DNA of 64,000 nt from Streptomyces sp. T12 (lineage in GTDB: Bacteria > Actinomycetota > Actinomycetes > Streptomycetales > Streptomycetaceae): positions 1,984,001-2,048,000 of the forward strand of contig NZ_CP117866.1 of the NCBI RefSeq assembly GCF_028736035.1, read 5' to 3'. The notes under the pieces are model-generated. The model saw only the letters and a program-made list of their open reading frames with translations, made no database searches and was not told the DNA's origin. Below are positions 1-11,357 of this stretch, piece by piece; positions within the stretch are counted from its first letter, which is position 1, and the number at the start of each line of letters is the position of its first letter. Both the position numbers and the translations under genes were made by a program.

Positions 1-433
1 AGCCGTCATGCGGCAGCCGATAGATCTGGTCACCCTCCGGAGTCTCACCGACCTCGGCGACGACCAGCTCCACCTCGTACGGCTTCTCCGCCGCGGAAGA
101 GAAGATCGTGCCCAGCGTCTGGGCGTAGACGTTGGCAAGACCACGGGCGGTCACATCGTCACGGTCGTAGGTGTAACCACGAAGATCGGCGTACCGCACA
201 CCACCGATCCGCAGATTCTCGTACTCGTTGTACTTGCCGGCCGCCGCGAAGCCGATCCGGTCATAGATCTCGCTGAACTTGTGCAGCGCGCGGGACGGGT
301 TCTCGCCGACGAAGACAATGCCGTCGGCGTACTGCAGCACGACCAGGCTGCGGCCACGGGCGATGCCCTTACGGGCGTACTCCGCCCGGTCGGCCATGGC
401 CTGCTGGGGTGAGACATAGAACGGCGTCGACAC
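1..433 (-). CDS. prcA: 20S proteasome alpha subunit PrcA (5' part only)
   Basis: The first 144 codons of the proteasome alpha subunit, which forms the gated outer rings of the 20S core and docks the ARC ATPase. The protein begins [16 protein letters not shown] and continues with typical alpha-ring sequence ([20 protein letters not shown], then [19 protein letters not shown]). The GTG start at 433-431 has GAAAGGGAC a short distance upstream and lies 60 bases after the prcB stop, so the two subunits are probably co-transcribed. The gene runs off the left edge, so its C-terminus cannot be judged. Identity is secure from sequence and context. Confidence 0.96.
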   Translation of the reverse strand, partial: MSTPFYVSPQQAMADRAEYARKGIARGRSLVVLQYADGIVFVGENPSRALHKFSEIYDRIGFAAAGKYNEYENLRIGGVRYADLRGYTYDRDDVTARGLANVYAQTLGTIFSSAAEKPYEVELVVAEVGETPEGDQIYRLPHDG

Positions 434-493
434 CGGTTATCCGTCCCTTTCTGTCGAAGTCACAGGATCACCTTGATAAGACCGACCCGCCGC

Positions 494-1339
494 CTACAGC
501 AGCGCGGCCCGCGGGCCGTCGGGCTGCTCCAGACGCCGCTCCAGGATGGAACGGGCGATCTCAGAGGACTCGTCATCGCTGAGCCGACGGAAGCCGGACT
601 CGGTGATCACGGTGACGATCGGGTAGATCCGGCGGGCGACATCGGGACCACCGGTCGCCGAGTCGTCGTCAGCCGCGTCATACAGGGCCTGCACCACGAG
701 CGTCGTGGCCTCGGCCTCGTTCAGGTCATCACGGAAGAGCTTCTTCATGGCACCACGCGCGAAGATCGACCCCGAACCGGTGGCGGCGTAACCCGTCTCC
801 TCGGAACGACCACCGGTCACGTCGTAGGAGAAGATCCGCCCCTTCTCCCGATCCACGTCATACCCCGCGAAGATCGGCACCACGGCCAGCCCCTGCATGG
901 CCATCCCCAGGTTCTGCCGAATCATCGTCGACAGACGATTCGCCTTGCCCTCCAGCGACAGCTGCGCACCCTCGACCTTCTCGAAGTGCTCCAGCTCCAA
1001 CTGGAAGAGCTTCACCATCTCAATGGCCAGACCGGCCGTACCGGCCATACCCACGGCCGAGTACTCGTCGGCCGGGAAGACCTTCTCGATGTCGCGCTGG
1101 GCGATGACGTTGCCCATGGTGGCCCGACGGTCACCGGCGAGCACCACGCCCCCCGGGAACGTCACACCGACGATGGTCGTCCCGTGCGGCGCCTCGATCA
1201 CGCCCTGCGTGGGTGGGAGTTGCCGGTTGCCGGGCAGCAGCTCCGGCTGATGCTCGGAGAGAAAGTCCACGAACGAGGACGACCCAGGCGTCAGGAAGGC
1301 AGCTGGTAGACGCCCGGTGCTACGAGTGTTGGCTTCCAC
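494..1339 (-). CDS. prcB: 20S proteasome beta subunit PrcB
   Basis: Catalytic beta subunit of the 20S proteasome, 281 aa. A propeptide of about 53 residues ends in APHG, and autocatalytic cleavage would expose Thr54 ([11 protein letters not shown]) as the N-terminal nucleophile. The block [15 protein letters not shown] and the C-terminus [15 protein letters not shown] are typical of Streptomyces PrcB. I chose the GTG at 1339 because GGAAGG lies about 6 bases upstream and the N-terminus [15 protein letters not shown] fits the family. A longer in-frame ORF upstream is only the shadow of the HNH gene, which overlaps the first 49 bases of prcB. Confidence 0.97.
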   Translation of the reverse strand: MEANTRSTGRLPAAFLTPGSSSFVDFLSEHQPELLPGNRQLPPTQGVIEAPHGTTIVGVTFPGGVVLAGDRRATMGNVIAQRDIEKVFPADEYSAVGMAGTAGLAIEMVKLFQLELEHFEKVEGAQLSLEGKANRLSTMIRQNLGMAMQGLAVVPIFAGYDVDREKGRIFSYDVTGGRSEETGYAATGSGSIFARGAMKKLFRDDLNEAEATTLVVQALYDAADDDSATGGPDVARRIYPIVTVITESGFRRLSDDESSEIARSILERRLEQPDGPRAALL

Positions 1340-1896
1340 GCGATTCCTTCCAAGTAAGCGGCGGCCCGGCGGACGGCGTCGGGATCGTCGCCCAACTTGC
1401 CGATGGCCGAATTGCAGTTGAAGCACAGTACGCCACGGACCCTACCCGTCTTGTGGCAGTGATCCACATGTACGGCCGGAGCCTTCAGACAGATCACGCA
1501 GAGCCCCATCTGAGAGGCAACCATCTCGTCACGCTCGGCTTCGGTGAGGCCGTAGTGGCGCTTCAAGTGACCCGCGCGGCCCTCGGCGGCTCGGCACGCC
1601 TTGCAGCGCGTCGACAGCCCGTCTGAGGCCGTTGCGTTGCGGTGCCACTCGCTCCACGGCTTTACCTCGCCGCATTTCAAGCAGAGCTTGTGCCCCTCGG
1701 GCACCTCAACCTTCCGGCGGACCTTCCGGCCGAGGCCCTGCTGACGCGTCCGGTGATAGTCCGACGCGCAATCCCGGCAGTGTCGCTGCAGACCGTCCAG
1801 ATTGGACCGCCTACGAGCGAAGGCTGCGTACGGCTTGTCCTCACCGCACCGCACGCAGCGCTTCACGCTCTCTTCGCTTGTCAACTCGAACCCCAC
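1291..1896 (-). CDS. HNH / recombination endonuclease VII-like protein inside the proteasome operon
   Basis: A 201-aa protein with three pairs of Cys-x2-Cys knuckles (CVRC/CRDC, CLKC/CKAC, CVIC/CFNC). Its C-terminal part, [19 protein letters not shown] followed by [11 protein letters not shown], is the endonuclease VII / HNH (beta-beta-alpha metal) core common in phages, with the catalytic-type DHCHKTG motif intact. The GTG start at 1896 has GAAGG upstream, 20 bases after the pup stop. The gene ends 49 bases inside prcB in another frame, so prcB translation may be coupled to it. Third-position GC looks somewhat lower than in the neighbours, which suggests acquisition. Nuclease activity is inferred from family; its relation to the proteasome is unknown. 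Confidence 0.85.
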   Translation of the reverse strand: MGFELTSEESVKRCVRCGEDKPYAAFARRRSNLDGLQRHCRDCASDYHRTRQQGLGRKVRRKVEVPEGHKLCLKCGEVKPWSEWHRNATASDGLSTRCKACRAAEGRAGHLKRHYGLTEAERDEMVASQMGLCVICLKAPAVHVDHCHKTGRVRGVLCFNCNSAIGKLGDDPDAVRRAAAYLEGIAWKPTLVAPGVYQLPS

Positions 1897-1916
1897 CGTA
1901 ACCTTCGATTCGAAGG

Positions 1917-2135
1917 CTACTGGCCGCCTTTCTGAACGAATGATCGAACGAAGTCCTCGGCGTTCTCCTCCAGGACATCGTCAATCTCGTCCAGAACCGA
2001 GTCCACGTCGTCGCTCAGCTTCTCCTGCCGCTCCTTGAGGTCCTCGGAAGCCTGCGTCTCTGCCGCCTGCTCCTCGACCTCCTCAGTGGAACGCGTGGCC
2101 TTCTGCTGTCCGCCGCCGGTGTCCTTGGTTGCCAT
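1917..2135 (-). CDS. pup: Prokaryotic ubiquitin-like protein Pup
   Basis: Pup, 72 aa, is attached to lysines of proteins to mark them for the mycobacterial-type proteasome. It starts MATKDTGGGQQKATR, is disordered and acidic, and has the central coiled-coil-forming stretch (LKERQEKLSDDVDSVLDEID) that binds ARC. It ends in FVRSFVQKGGQ, so the last residue is Gln and must be deamidated to Glu by Dop before ligation, as expected in streptomycetes. The ATG at 2135 is preceded by GGTGAGG. An upstream in-frame start would add MSGELSGVRD, which is not part of the family. The Pup ligase PafA is not in the window. Confidence 0.97.
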   Translation of the reverse strand: MATKDTGGGQQKATRSTEEVEEQAAETQASEDLKERQEKLSDDVDSVLDEIDDVLEENAEDFVRSFVQKGGQ

Positions 2136-2334
2136 ATCCCTCACCCCGCTCAGTTCGCCCGACATGGTCGACAGGTCGGCTTTCCTGCCGATCGGTGATG
2201 ATCAGACCCTACAAGCCGGGTCTGACATCGGCCCCGCAGTTTCTCCAACGTACGGGGGCCATCTCGATGATTCCCGGACGCCGGGTTTTCCACCCTGCCC
2301 AGCCGACGTCCGGCCGACACCGCCCGAGTACCCC

Positions 2335-3846
2335 TCAGCCGCCTGACAGGACCCTGACCAGGTCCTCTGCGGTGCGGCAGCGGTCCAGGAGCTCCTTGAC
2401 GTGATTTCGCGTTCCGCGAAGTGGTTCGAGGGTTGGAACACGCTGGAGGGAGTCCCGGCCGGGCAGGTCGAAGATCACCGAGTCCCAGGAGGCCGCGGCG
2501 ACGTCGTCGGCGTACTGCTCCAGGCAGCGCCCGCGGAAGTACGCGCGTGTGTCCTCCGGCGGCTTGGCCTTGGCCCTCTCGACTTCCGTCTCGTCCAGGA
2601 GGCGCTTCATGCGTCCCCGGGCCGCGAGGCGGTTGTAGAGGCCCTTTTCAGGGCGTACGTCGGCGTACTGGAGGTCGACGAGGTGGAGCCTGGCTGCGTC
2701 CCAGTCGAGGTTGTCGCGGCGGCGGTAGCCCTCCATGAGCTCCCGCTTGGCGACCCAGTCCAGTTCGCCGGCGAGGCTCATGGGGTCGCGTTCGAGGCGG
2801 TTCAGGGTGTCCTCCCAGCGGGTGAGGACGTCCTTGGTCTGCTCGTCGGCGTCGGCGCCGAAGCGCTCCTCCACATATTTGCGCGACAGCTCGTAGTACT
2901 CCATCTGGAGCTGTACGGCGGTGAGTGTGCGGCCGCTGCGGAGGGTGATCAGGCGCTTGAGGGACGGGTCGTGCGAGACCTGGTGGAGTGTGCGTACGGG
3001 CTGGTCGACGGCCAGGTCCACCGCGATGAAGCTGTCCTCGATCATCGACAGGACCAGGGCCGTCGTACCCAGCTTCAGGTACGTGGAGATCTCCGAGAGG
3101 TTCGCGTCGCCGATGATCACGTGCAGGCGGCGGTACTTCTCGGCGTCGGCGTGGGGTTCGTCGCGGGTGTTGATGATCGGGCGCTTCAGGGTGGTCTCCA
3201 GCCCCACCTCGACCTCGAAGTAGTCCGCTCGCTGGCTGAGCTGGAAACCGTGTTCGTGGCCGTCCTGGCCGATGCCGACGCGGCCTGCTCCGGTGACGAC
3301 CTGGCGGGAGACGAAGAAGGGGGTGAGGTGGCGCACGATGTCGGAGAAGGGGGTTTCCCGCTTCATCAGGTAGTTCTCGTGCGTGCCGTAGGAGGCGCCC
3401 TTGTTGTCGGTGTTGTTCTTGTAGAGGTGGATGGGCTGGGCGCCGGGGAGCTGGGCGGCGCGTTCGGCGGCTTCGGCCATGATGCGCTCGCCGGCCTTGT
3501 CCCACAGGACGGCGTCCCGTGGGTTGGTGACCTCGGGCGCGCTGTATTCGGGGTGCGCGTGGTCGACGTAGAGTCGCGCTCCGTTGGTGAGGATGACGTT
3601 GGCCAGGCCGATGTCCTCGTCGGTGAGCTGGCTGGAGTCGGCGGCCTCGCGGGCGAGGTCGAAGCCTCGCGCGTCCCGCAGCGGGTTCTCCTCCTCGAAG
3701 TCCCAGCGGGCCCGGCGGGCCCGGTGCATCGCCGCCGCGTAGGCGTTGACGATCTGGGATGAGGTGAGCATGGCATTGGCGTTGGGGTGGCCGGGGACGG
3801 AGATCCCGTACTCCGTCTCGATGCCCATTACTCGCCGTACGGTCAT
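2335..3846 (-). CDS. dop: Pup deamidase / depupylase Dop
   Basis: Dop, 503 aa, belongs to the carboxylate-amine ligase family. It converts the C-terminal Gln of Pup to Glu and removes Pup from targets. The N-terminus [18 protein letters not shown] carries the metal-binding Glu motif, with MGIETEYGI typical of Dop rather than of the ligase PafA. Other family blocks are [17 protein letters not shown], the [20 protein letters not shown] region and [19 protein letters not shown]. The ATG at 3846 follows GGAGGG by about 5 bases. An upstream in-frame extension ([14 protein letters not shown]) lacks support. It lies 200 bases upstream of pup on the same strand. Confidence 0.96.
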   Translation of the reverse strand: MTVRRVMGIETEYGISVPGHPNANAMLTSSQIVNAYAAAMHRARRARWDFEEENPLRDARGFDLAREAADSSQLTDEDIGLANVILTNGARLYVDHAHPEYSAPEVTNPRDAVLWDKAGERIMAEAAERAAQLPGAQPIHLYKNNTDNKGASYGTHENYLMKRETPFSDIVRHLTPFFVSRQVVTGAGRVGIGQDGHEHGFQLSQRADYFEVEVGLETTLKRPIINTRDEPHADAEKYRRLHVIIGDANLSEISTYLKLGTTALVLSMIEDSFIAVDLAVDQPVRTLHQVSHDPSLKRLITLRSGRTLTAVQLQMEYYELSRKYVEERFGADADEQTKDVLTRWEDTLNRLERDPMSLAGELDWVAKRELMEGYRRRDNLDWDAARLHLVDLQYADVRPEKGLYNRLAARGRMKRLLDETEVERAKAKPPEDTRAYFRGRCLEQYADDVAAASWDSVIFDLPGRDSLQRVPTLEPLRGTRNHVKELLDRCRTAEDLVRVLSGG

Positions 3847-4048
3847 GCGGCCCTCCTTGCCCGGCGGCACCCTCGGTCGTGGGCGCCGCACAGATACCGC
3901 TGGCGCTCGGTTGCGTGTGCGGTGCCCGTCCCCGCACTGCGCGACTCGGCGGTACGGAAGAGCCTAGAACGCCTCTGCGCTGGTGGGGAGATCATTTGCG
4001 TCATTGCCTTGCACGCCTCGTGTTCCGGTTCTGGCCTGAAAAACAGTG

Positions 4049-4081
4049 GGCTGCGGGTACCCGGTGAGGGCACCCGCAGCC
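4049..4081 (-). terminator. Hairpin downstream of arc
   Basis: Inverted repeat GGCTGCGGGT (4049-4058) / ACCCGCAGCC (4072-4081) with a 13-base loop, beginning 11 bases past the arc stop codon. It probably ends or attenuates the arc transcript before dop. Confidence 0.7.
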
Positions 4082-4091
4082 GCCCTGCCTT

Positions 4092-5858
4092 TTACAGGTA
4101 CTGACCGGTGTTCGCCACCGTGTCGATGGAGCGTCCGGTGTCTGCGCCCTGCTTTCCGGTGATGAGGGTGCGGATGTAGACGATCCGTTCGCCCTTCTTT
4201 CCGGAGATGCGGGCCCAGTCGTCCGGGTTGGTGGTGTTGGGCAGGTCCTCGTTCTCCTTGAACTCGTCCACGCATGCCTGGAGGAGGTGGGAGACGCGGA
4301 GGCCCTTTTGGTTGTGTTCGAGGAAGTCCTTGATCGCCATTTTCTTGGCGCGGCCCACGATGTTTTCGATCATGGCGCCGGAGTTGAAGTCCTTGAAGTA
4401 GAGGACTTCCTTGTCGCCGTTGGCGTAGGTGACTTCCAGGAAGCGGTTTTCCTCGGATTCGGCGTACATCTGCTCGACGGCGGTCTGGATCATGCTCTGG
4501 ACCGTGGTCGTCCTGCTGTCGCCGTGTTCGCCGAGGTCCTCGGGGTGCAGTGGGAGGCGTTCTGTGAGGTACTTGCCGAAGATGTCCTTGGCGGCCTCGG
4601 CGTCGGGACGTTCGATCTTGATCTTCACGTCCAGGCGGCCAGGGCGCAGGATGGCGGGGTCGATCATGTCCTCGCGGTTGGAGGCGCCGATGACGACCAC
4701 GTTCTGCAGGCCTTCCACGCCGTCGATCTCGGCGAGCAGCTGGGGGACGATGGTGTTCTCCACGTCCGAGCTGACGCCGGATCCGCGGGTGCGGAAGAGG
4801 GATTCCATCTCGTCGAAGAAGACGATGACGGGTGTGCCCTCGCTGGCCTTTTCACGGGCTCGCTGGAAGACGAGGCGAATCTGTCGCTCGGTTTCGCCGA
4901 CGTACTTGTTGAGGAGCTCGGGGCCCTTGATGTTGAGGAAGAAGCTCTTGCCTTGGGCCTGGCCGGTGACTTCGGCGACCTTTTTGGCCAGCGAGTTGGC
5001 GACGGCTTTGGCGATGAGTGTCTTGCCGCATCCGGGGGGGCCGTAAAGGAGGACGCCCTTGGGTGGGCGCAGTTCGTGCTCCTTGAACAGGTCGGGGTAG
5101 AGGTACGGGAGCTCGACTGCGTCGCGGATCATTTCGATCTGGTTGCCCAGACCGCCGATCTGTTCGTAGCCGATGTCCGGTACTTCTTCGAGGACGAGTT
5201 CCTCGACCTCGCTCTTGGGGACAACCTCGTAGACATAGCCGGAGCGGGGTTCGAGCAGCAGGGCGTCGCCGGGACGGATGGTGACGTCCAGCAGTGGCTC
5301 GGCGAGCCGTACCACCCGTTCCTCGTCGGTGTGCCCCACCACGAGGGCGCGCTCGCCGTCCTCGAGGATCTCCTTGAGGGTGACGATGTCGCCGACGCTC
5401 TCGTACTCCATGGCTTCGACCACGTTGAGCGCTTCGTTGAGCATCAGTTCCTGGCCGCGCCTGAGGTCGTCGAGTTCGACGCTCGGGCTGACGTTCACGC
5501 GGAGTTTGCGGCCTCCGGTGAAGATGTCGGCGGTGCCGTCCTCGTTGGCTTGCAGGAAGACACCGAAGCCGGCCGGTGGCTGTGCGAGCCGGTCGACTTC
5601 TTCCTTGAGGGCCACGATCTGGTCGCGGGCCTCACGGAGCGTGTTGGCCAGTCGCTCGTTCTGTGCGGAGACGCCGGCCAGATTGGTCTGCAGCTCGACG
5701 ATCCGCTCTTCGAGAATCCTCGTGTGTCGCGGAGAGTCGGCGAGCTTGCGTCGCAGGACGGCGATCTCCTGCTCAAGGTAGGCGATCTGCCCGGCCGGGT
5801 CGTCGGACCCTCGTCCCGGGCGGATGCCGCGGTTCATGTCGTCGTCGTGGGCTGCCAC
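4092..5858 (-). CDS. arc: Proteasome-associated AAA ATPase ARC (Mpa homologue)
   Basis: Hexameric unfoldase that recruits pupylated substrates and feeds them into the 20S core; 588 aa, the usual Streptomyces length. An N-terminal coiled coil (about residues 20-85) binds Pup. The interdomain OB folds follow (roughly 90-240), then one AAA domain with Walker A GPPGCGKT, Walker B VIVFFDE and the pore/sensor region [12 protein letters not shown]. It ends GQYL, the penultimate-Tyr signal that docks into the alpha ring. The GTG at 5858 ([11 protein letters not shown]) follows GGAGGAGG by 8 bases. A TTG/GTG start slightly upstream is possible but adds residues absent from the family. Confidence 0.96.
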   Translation of the reverse strand: MAAHDDDMNRGIRPGRGSDDPAGQIAYLEQEIAVLRRKLADSPRHTRILEERIVELQTNLAGVSAQNERLANTLREARDQIVALKEEVDRLAQPPAGFGVFLQANEDGTADIFTGGRKLRVNVSPSVELDDLRRGQELMLNEALNVVEAMEYESVGDIVTLKEILEDGERALVVGHTDEERVVRLAEPLLDVTIRPGDALLLEPRSGYVYEVVPKSEVEELVLEEVPDIGYEQIGGLGNQIEMIRDAVELPYLYPDLFKEHELRPPKGVLLYGPPGCGKTLIAKAVANSLAKKVAEVTGQAQGKSFFLNIKGPELLNKYVGETERQIRLVFQRAREKASEGTPVIVFFDEMESLFRTRGSGVSSDVENTIVPQLLAEIDGVEGLQNVVVIGASNREDMIDPAILRPGRLDVKIKIERPDAEAAKDIFGKYLTERLPLHPEDLGEHGDSRTTTVQSMIQTAVEQMYAESEENRFLEVTYANGDKEVLYFKDFNSGAMIENIVGRAKKMAIKDFLEHNQKGLRVSHLLQACVDEFKENEDLPNTTNPDDWARISGKKGERIVYIRTLITGKQGADTGRSIDTVANTGQYL

Positions 5859-6102
5859 GGTCCTCACCTCCTCCAAGGGGAGCTGGACGCTTCCAGACCC
5901 TACCTGGGTGGGTGTCGATTGAAACCCCTAGATCACAAAGACTGTCGAGGTGTGTCCGATCTTCACCCTTGCGCTCTCCCTCACGCCAGGGGAATACCCA
6001 CCGAACATGATTGGGAAGCCGCCGGAGGTAGGGTCGAAGTGTTCAACACCCGTCAGAGCTGGCCGGATTCCCGTACGGCTCGGCGTAGCAACGGCAGGAG
6101 AG

Positions 6103-6408
6103 ATGAGCGTGGAGCAGGCGGCCGGGGTCGACGGTGAGGTGCTGGAGGTCTGGATCGATCAGGATCTCTGTACCGGCGACGGCATCTGCGCCCAGTACGC
6201 GCCTGAGGTGTTCGAGCTGGACATCGACGGTCTGGCCTATGTGAAGAGCGGCGAGGACGAGCTGTTGCAGGCCAAGGGGGCCACAACGCCCGTTCCGTTG
6301 CCGCTTCTCACGGATGTGGTGGACTCGGCGAAGGAGTGTCCGGGCGAGTGCATCCATGTGCGTCGCGTTTCGGACAAGGTCGAGGTGTACGGTCCGGACG
6401 CCGAGTGA
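6103..6408 (+). CDS. Small [3Fe-4S]/[4Fe-4S] ferredoxin
   Basis: A 101-aa ferredoxin. The first cluster motif is DLCTGDGIC in VWIDQDLCTGDGICAQYAPE and the later motif is KECPGECIHV, with the Cys spacing of the single-cluster ferredoxins that serve actinobacterial cytochromes P450 and dehydrogenases. The insertion between the motifs (LLQAKGATTPVPLPLL) is longer than in P450 ferredoxins. I start at ATG 6103 because GGCAGGAG sits just upstream; the ORF could extend 51 codons further but reads like untranslated DNA. It is divergent from arc and no redox partner lies next to it, so the electron acceptor is unknown. Confidence 0.88.
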   Translation: MSVEQAAGVDGEVLEVWIDQDLCTGDGICAQYAPEVFELDIDGLAYVKSGEDELLQAKGATTPVPLPLLTDVVDSAKECPGECIHVRRVSDKVEVYGPDAE

Positions 6409-6466
6409 CCTTGCGCATACGGGGTGTTACGACTGTCTGATTTCTCACATGTGCCGGTGACATGGG

Positions 6467-7045
6467 TCAGACGCTGTGGGCACCGGCGGGTGTCGAGCGG
6501 ACGAACGCGCCGTTCTTCCACTGCCACTTCGCGCTGTTCTTCACGTCCGGGCAGCAGCGCGGTACGTCGATGGACGAGTAGCCGAGCAGGTCGGTGACGA
6601 CGGCTCCGTCACGGACGGCGACGTCACTGACGGTGATGCTGTCCTTCGGGTTGATGAGGGTCGCGATGAGGCGGGGCGCGGCGGTCTCCGTGGTCCGGGT
6701 GAGGACGTAGAGGCCGTCGGGCGGGGTGCCCATGGGTGAGTCGCAGTGGACGACGGCCACGGTCTCGGGGCTGCCGTCGCCGTCCAGGTCTCCGGTGGCC
6801 TTCTTGACCACGATCGCCTTCACCGGCCCGCATTCGAGCGGGAAGTCGACGCCGGTGGGGTCGGGGGGTGTGGTGGCCGCGGGGGCGTTCTTCGCTTCCG
6901 GGCCGGCTGTCTGGGCCGCCGTCGCCGAGTTGGGCTGCAGGACCGAGGAGAGGGCCACGACGCCGGCGACCGCTGTGGCGGTGGCGAGCCAGTGCATGGG
7001 TCGGGTGTGAGTGTGTGCCAGTTCCGGGACGGCGGATTGCTGCAC
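6467..7045 (-). CDS. Secreted protein with Ca-loop/FG-GAP-like motif
   Basis: A 192-aa exported protein of unknown function. After a short hydrophilic stretch it has a signal-peptide core (MHWLATATAVAGVVALSSVL, then a cleavage region NSATAAQ) and an Ala/Pro linker. The mature part contains ATGDLDGDGSPETVAVVHCD, a DxDxDG calcium-binding loop of the FG-GAP/dockerin type, and several Cys (HCD, RCCPD). GTG 7045 is preferred because AGGAG lies 9 bases upstream; an ATG at 7096 has no good ribosome site. It stands alone between a ferredoxin gene and a strong terminator. Confidence 0.65.
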   Translation of the reverse strand: MQQSAVPELAHTHTRPMHWLATATAVAGVVALSSVLQPNSATAAQTAGPEAKNAPAATTPPDPTGVDFPLECGPVKAIVVKKATGDLDGDGSPETVAVVHCDSPMGTPPDGLYVLTRTTETAAPRLIATLINPKDSITVSDVAVRDGAVVTDLLGYSSIDVPRCCPDVKNSAKWQWKNGAFVRSTPAGAHSV

Positions 7046-7238
7046 TAGGAGCGTCTCCTGTGAGGGCTGTGCCGGTGGGGTGGGGGTGGCCAGCATGGTG
7101 CCACACGTCACAGTCCGGGGGAACGGCGGGGTGTGGAGTTCCGGTGCCGGATGTCCGGTGGTTGGGGGTGCGGAGGGGGCGTACGGGTGTTGTGCGACGT
7201 TCGGATTGTCGGTTGTTGGTGTTGCGTCAACACAAAGG

Positions 7239-7285
7239 CGCTGTGGCCGAGTTCCGGGGGTGTTCCGGGAACTCGGCCACAGCGC
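7239..7285 (-). terminator. Strong terminator downstream of trmI
   Basis: Perfect 18-base inverted repeat, GCGCTGTGGCCGAGTTCC at 7239-7256 and its complement at 7268-7285, with an 11-base loop. It lies 29 bases past the trmI stop on the minus strand. Confidence 0.85.
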
Positions 7286-7314
7286 TTGTTCGTTGAATGC
7301 GGCACGAGGCCGCC

Positions 7315-8217
7315 TCAGCGGCCGGCGCCTCCGTCGGCGTTGGGGCCTTCGTAGTCCTCGCCGTAGGCACCCTTGGCGGGGCGGCGGCGGCGCATGGGCG
7401 GCTCGACGCCGTCGGCGAGGCGGCGGGCGGTGAGCAGGAAGCCGGTGTGGCCGATCATGCGGTGGTCCGGGCGGACGGCCAGGCCCTCGATGTGCCAGTT
7501 GCGGATCATCGTCTCCCAGGCGGTCGGCTCGTTGAAGCAGCCGATCTCGCGGATGGACTCCACGGTCCGGGCGAGCTGGGTGGTGGTGGCGACGTAGCAG
7601 CAGACGATGCCGCCGGGGACGAGCGCCTTGGAGACGGCCTCCAGGCACTCCCAGGGGGCGAGCATGTCGAGGATGACGCGGTCGACCTCGGTGTCGCTCA
7701 GGTTGTCCTGGAGGTCGCCGACGGTGAGCTGCCAGGCGGGGTGCGGGCCGCCGAAGTAGCGCTCCACGTTCTGCTTCGCGATCTCGGCGAAGTCCTCGCG
7801 GCGCTCGTAGGAGTGCAGCATGCCCTGGTCGCCGATGGCGCGCAGCAGGAAGCTGCTGAGCGAGCCGGAGCCGACGCCGGCCTCCACGACGCGGGCGCCG
7901 GGGAAGATGTCGGCGAAGGCGAGGATCTGCCCCGCGTCCTTGGGGTAGACCACGGCGGCGCCGCGGGGCATGGACAGGACGTAGTCGGGGAGCAGGGGGC
8001 GCAGCGCGAGGTAGGCGACGTTCCCGGTGGTGCGGACAACGCTGCCCTCGGGAGCGCCGATCAGCTCGTCGTGCGGGAAGGAACCCTTGTGGGTGTGGAA
8101 GTTCTTCCCGTCCTCGAGCGTGAACGTGTAGTGGCGGCCCTTGGGGTCGGTCAGCTGAACCTGGTCCCCGACCTTGAAGGGCCCGCGCCTGCGGGCGGCA
8201 CCGGTCGGTTCGGACAT
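7315..8217 (-). CDS. trmI: tRNA (adenine-58-N1)-methyltransferase TrmI
   Basis: SAM-dependent enzyme that makes m1A58 in the T-loop of tRNAs; 300 aa, normal family length. An N-terminal beta domain (GPFKVGDQVQLTDPKGRHYTF) is followed by a Rossmann methyltransferase domain with motif I VVEAGVGSGSLSSFLL, motif II YERREDFAEIAKQNV and motif IV DRVILDMLAPWECL. The start at 8217 (MSEPTGAARRRGPFKV) is reasonable. In many actinobacteria this gene sits beside the proteasome genes and a RecB-like nuclease, as here. Confidence 0.93.
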   Translation of the reverse strand: MSEPTGAARRRGPFKVGDQVQLTDPKGRHYTFTLEDGKNFHTHKGSFPHDELIGAPEGSVVRTTGNVAYLALRPLLPDYVLSMPRGAAVVYPKDAGQILAFADIFPGARVVEAGVGSGSLSSFLLRAIGDQGMLHSYERREDFAEIAKQNVERYFGGPHPAWQLTVGDLQDNLSDTEVDRVILDMLAPWECLEAVSKALVPGGIVCCYVATTTQLARTVESIREIGCFNEPTAWETMIRNWHIEGLAVRPDHRMIGHTGFLLTARRLADGVEPPMRRRRPAKGAYGEDYEGPNADGGAGR

Positions 8218-8273
8218 GTGAACAGCCTACCGGCGTTTCTGGGGGTCGCCGACCACGCGTGTGTGCCGGTGCT

Positions 8274-10043
<1,770 letters not shown>

Positions 10044-10218
10044 GGTGTCCCCTCGTTCGAAGCGTCTTCCGCGCCTGCCGGGCGGATGGGTCTGTGGTCG
10101 ATGGTATGCGGCCATGGTGACGCCTTTCGCCCCGGCACCCCCTCAGTTTCCCCCGCGGGCGCAGGCCCAACGGCGGCGGCTGGGTCACTGTCAGTGGCGG
10201 GCCGTAAGGTCTGTGGAC

Positions 10219-11343
10219 ATGGAGACGAGCACGGAGGGTGCCGCGGCGGACTGCGGCAGTGACGTCGCGTCGGCGACAGGGCCGGTGGCGGACGGGTACC
10301 CAGCGGGGCCGGAGCCGCACCCGGCGGGGGCGGACAGTGCGGTGGCGACGGTCGAGGCAGGTGAGGACGCGGGCGAGGCGGGTGCGGGTGCGGCCACGGC
10401 GGTCGGCGTGGCCGCGCGCCCGGCCATACCGCCGGCCTCGCTGTCGCCGTCCCGTGCCAGTGACTTCATGCAGTGCCCGCTGCTCTACCGGTTCCGGGTG
10501 ATCGACCGGCTGCCCGAGAAGCCGAGCGCGGCGGCGACCAAGGGCACCCTCGTGCACGCGGTGCTGGAGCGGCTCTTCGACGCCCCGGCCGCCGAGCGGA
10601 CCGCGCCGCGCGCCAAGTCCCTCATTCCCGGCCAGTGGGACCGACTGCGGGAGAGCAGGCCGGAGGTCGTGGAGCTGTTCGAGGACGACCCCGAGGGCGA
10701 GCGGCTGGCGACATGGCTCGGTGAGGCGGAGCGGCTCGTGGAGCGCTGGTTCAGTCTGGAGGATCCGACCCGGCTGGAGCCCGCCGAGCGTGAGCTGTTC
10801 GTCGAGGCCGAGCTGGACTCGGGGCTGCGGTTGCGCGGCATCATCGACCGCGTCGACGTGGCGGCCACGGGCGAGGTGCGGATCGTCGACTACAAGACCG
10901 GCAAGGCGCCCCGGCCCGAATACGCCGAGGGTGCGCTGTTCCAGATGAAGTTCTACGCGCTCGTCGTGTGGCGGCTGAAGCAGGTGATCCCGCGCCGGCT
11001 CCAGCTCGTCTACCTCGGCAGCGGTGACGTGCTGACGTACGACCCGGTCCTCGCCGACCTGGAGCGGGTGGAGCGCAAGCTGCTCGCGCTGTGGGACGCG
11101 ATCCGGCAGGCGACGGAGACAGGCGAGTGGCGTCCCCGGCCGACGAAGCTGTGCGGCTGGTGCGACCACCAGGCCCACTGCCCGGAATTCGGCGGCACTC
11201 CCCCACCGTATCCGCTGCCGGTGAGGGTGACTGACCCAGGTCCGGCCGGGGGTCCGGGGGTTGGCCCCCGGGAGATGCAGTCGTTGCCGGTCAGGGCGGG
11301 CGAGTCCGGCGGCGACACGCAGGGCAGAATGGGGCCGGACTAG
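10219..11343 (+). CDS. RecB-family exonuclease with Fe-S cluster Cys (PD-(D/E)XK, Cas4/AddB-like)
   Basis: A 374-aa nuclease of the PDDEXK_1 family. After a variable Ala/Gly-rich N-terminus the fold starts at SLSPSRASDFMQCPLLYRFR with the first cluster Cys. The nuclease core follows: GTLVHAVLERLFD, then GIIDRVDVAATGEVRIVDYKTGK (catalytic Asp and Asp-x-Lys) and QMKFYALVV. The C-terminal CGWCDHQAHCP supplies the other three Cys of a probable 4Fe-4S clamp. ATG 10219 has AAGGT upstream. It is divergent from the site-2 protease. Its DNA-repair role is inferred from the family. Confidence 0.88.
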   Translation: METSTEGAAADCGSDVASATGPVADGYPAGPEPHPAGADSAVATVEAGEDAGEAGAGAATAVGVAARPAIPPASLSPSRASDFMQCPLLYRFRVIDRLPEKPSAAATKGTLVHAVLERLFDAPAAERTAPRAKSLIPGQWDRLRESRPEVVELFEDDPEGERLATWLGEAERLVERWFSLEDPTRLEPAERELFVEAELDSGLRLRGIIDRVDVAATGEVRIVDYKTGKAPRPEYAEGALFQMKFYALVVWRLKQVIPRRLQLVYLGSGDVLTYDPVLADLERVERKLLALWDAIRQATETGEWRPRPTKLCGWCDHQAHCPEFGGTPPPYPLPVRVTDPGPAGGPGVGPREMQSLPVRAGESGGDTQGRMGPD

Positions 11344-11357
11344 CGAAGGAGACTTAC

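Noticed and set aside
494..1426. Longer PrcB starting at 1426
   Set aside because: The added 29 residues are the reverse reading of the HNH gene; GTG 1339 has a good ribosome site and the family N-terminus.
6467..7648. A 393-aa protein covering the secreted-protein gene and part of trmI
   Set aside because: Its N-terminal half lies in the wrong frame of trmI and crosses a strong terminator; only the part from 7045 makes sense.
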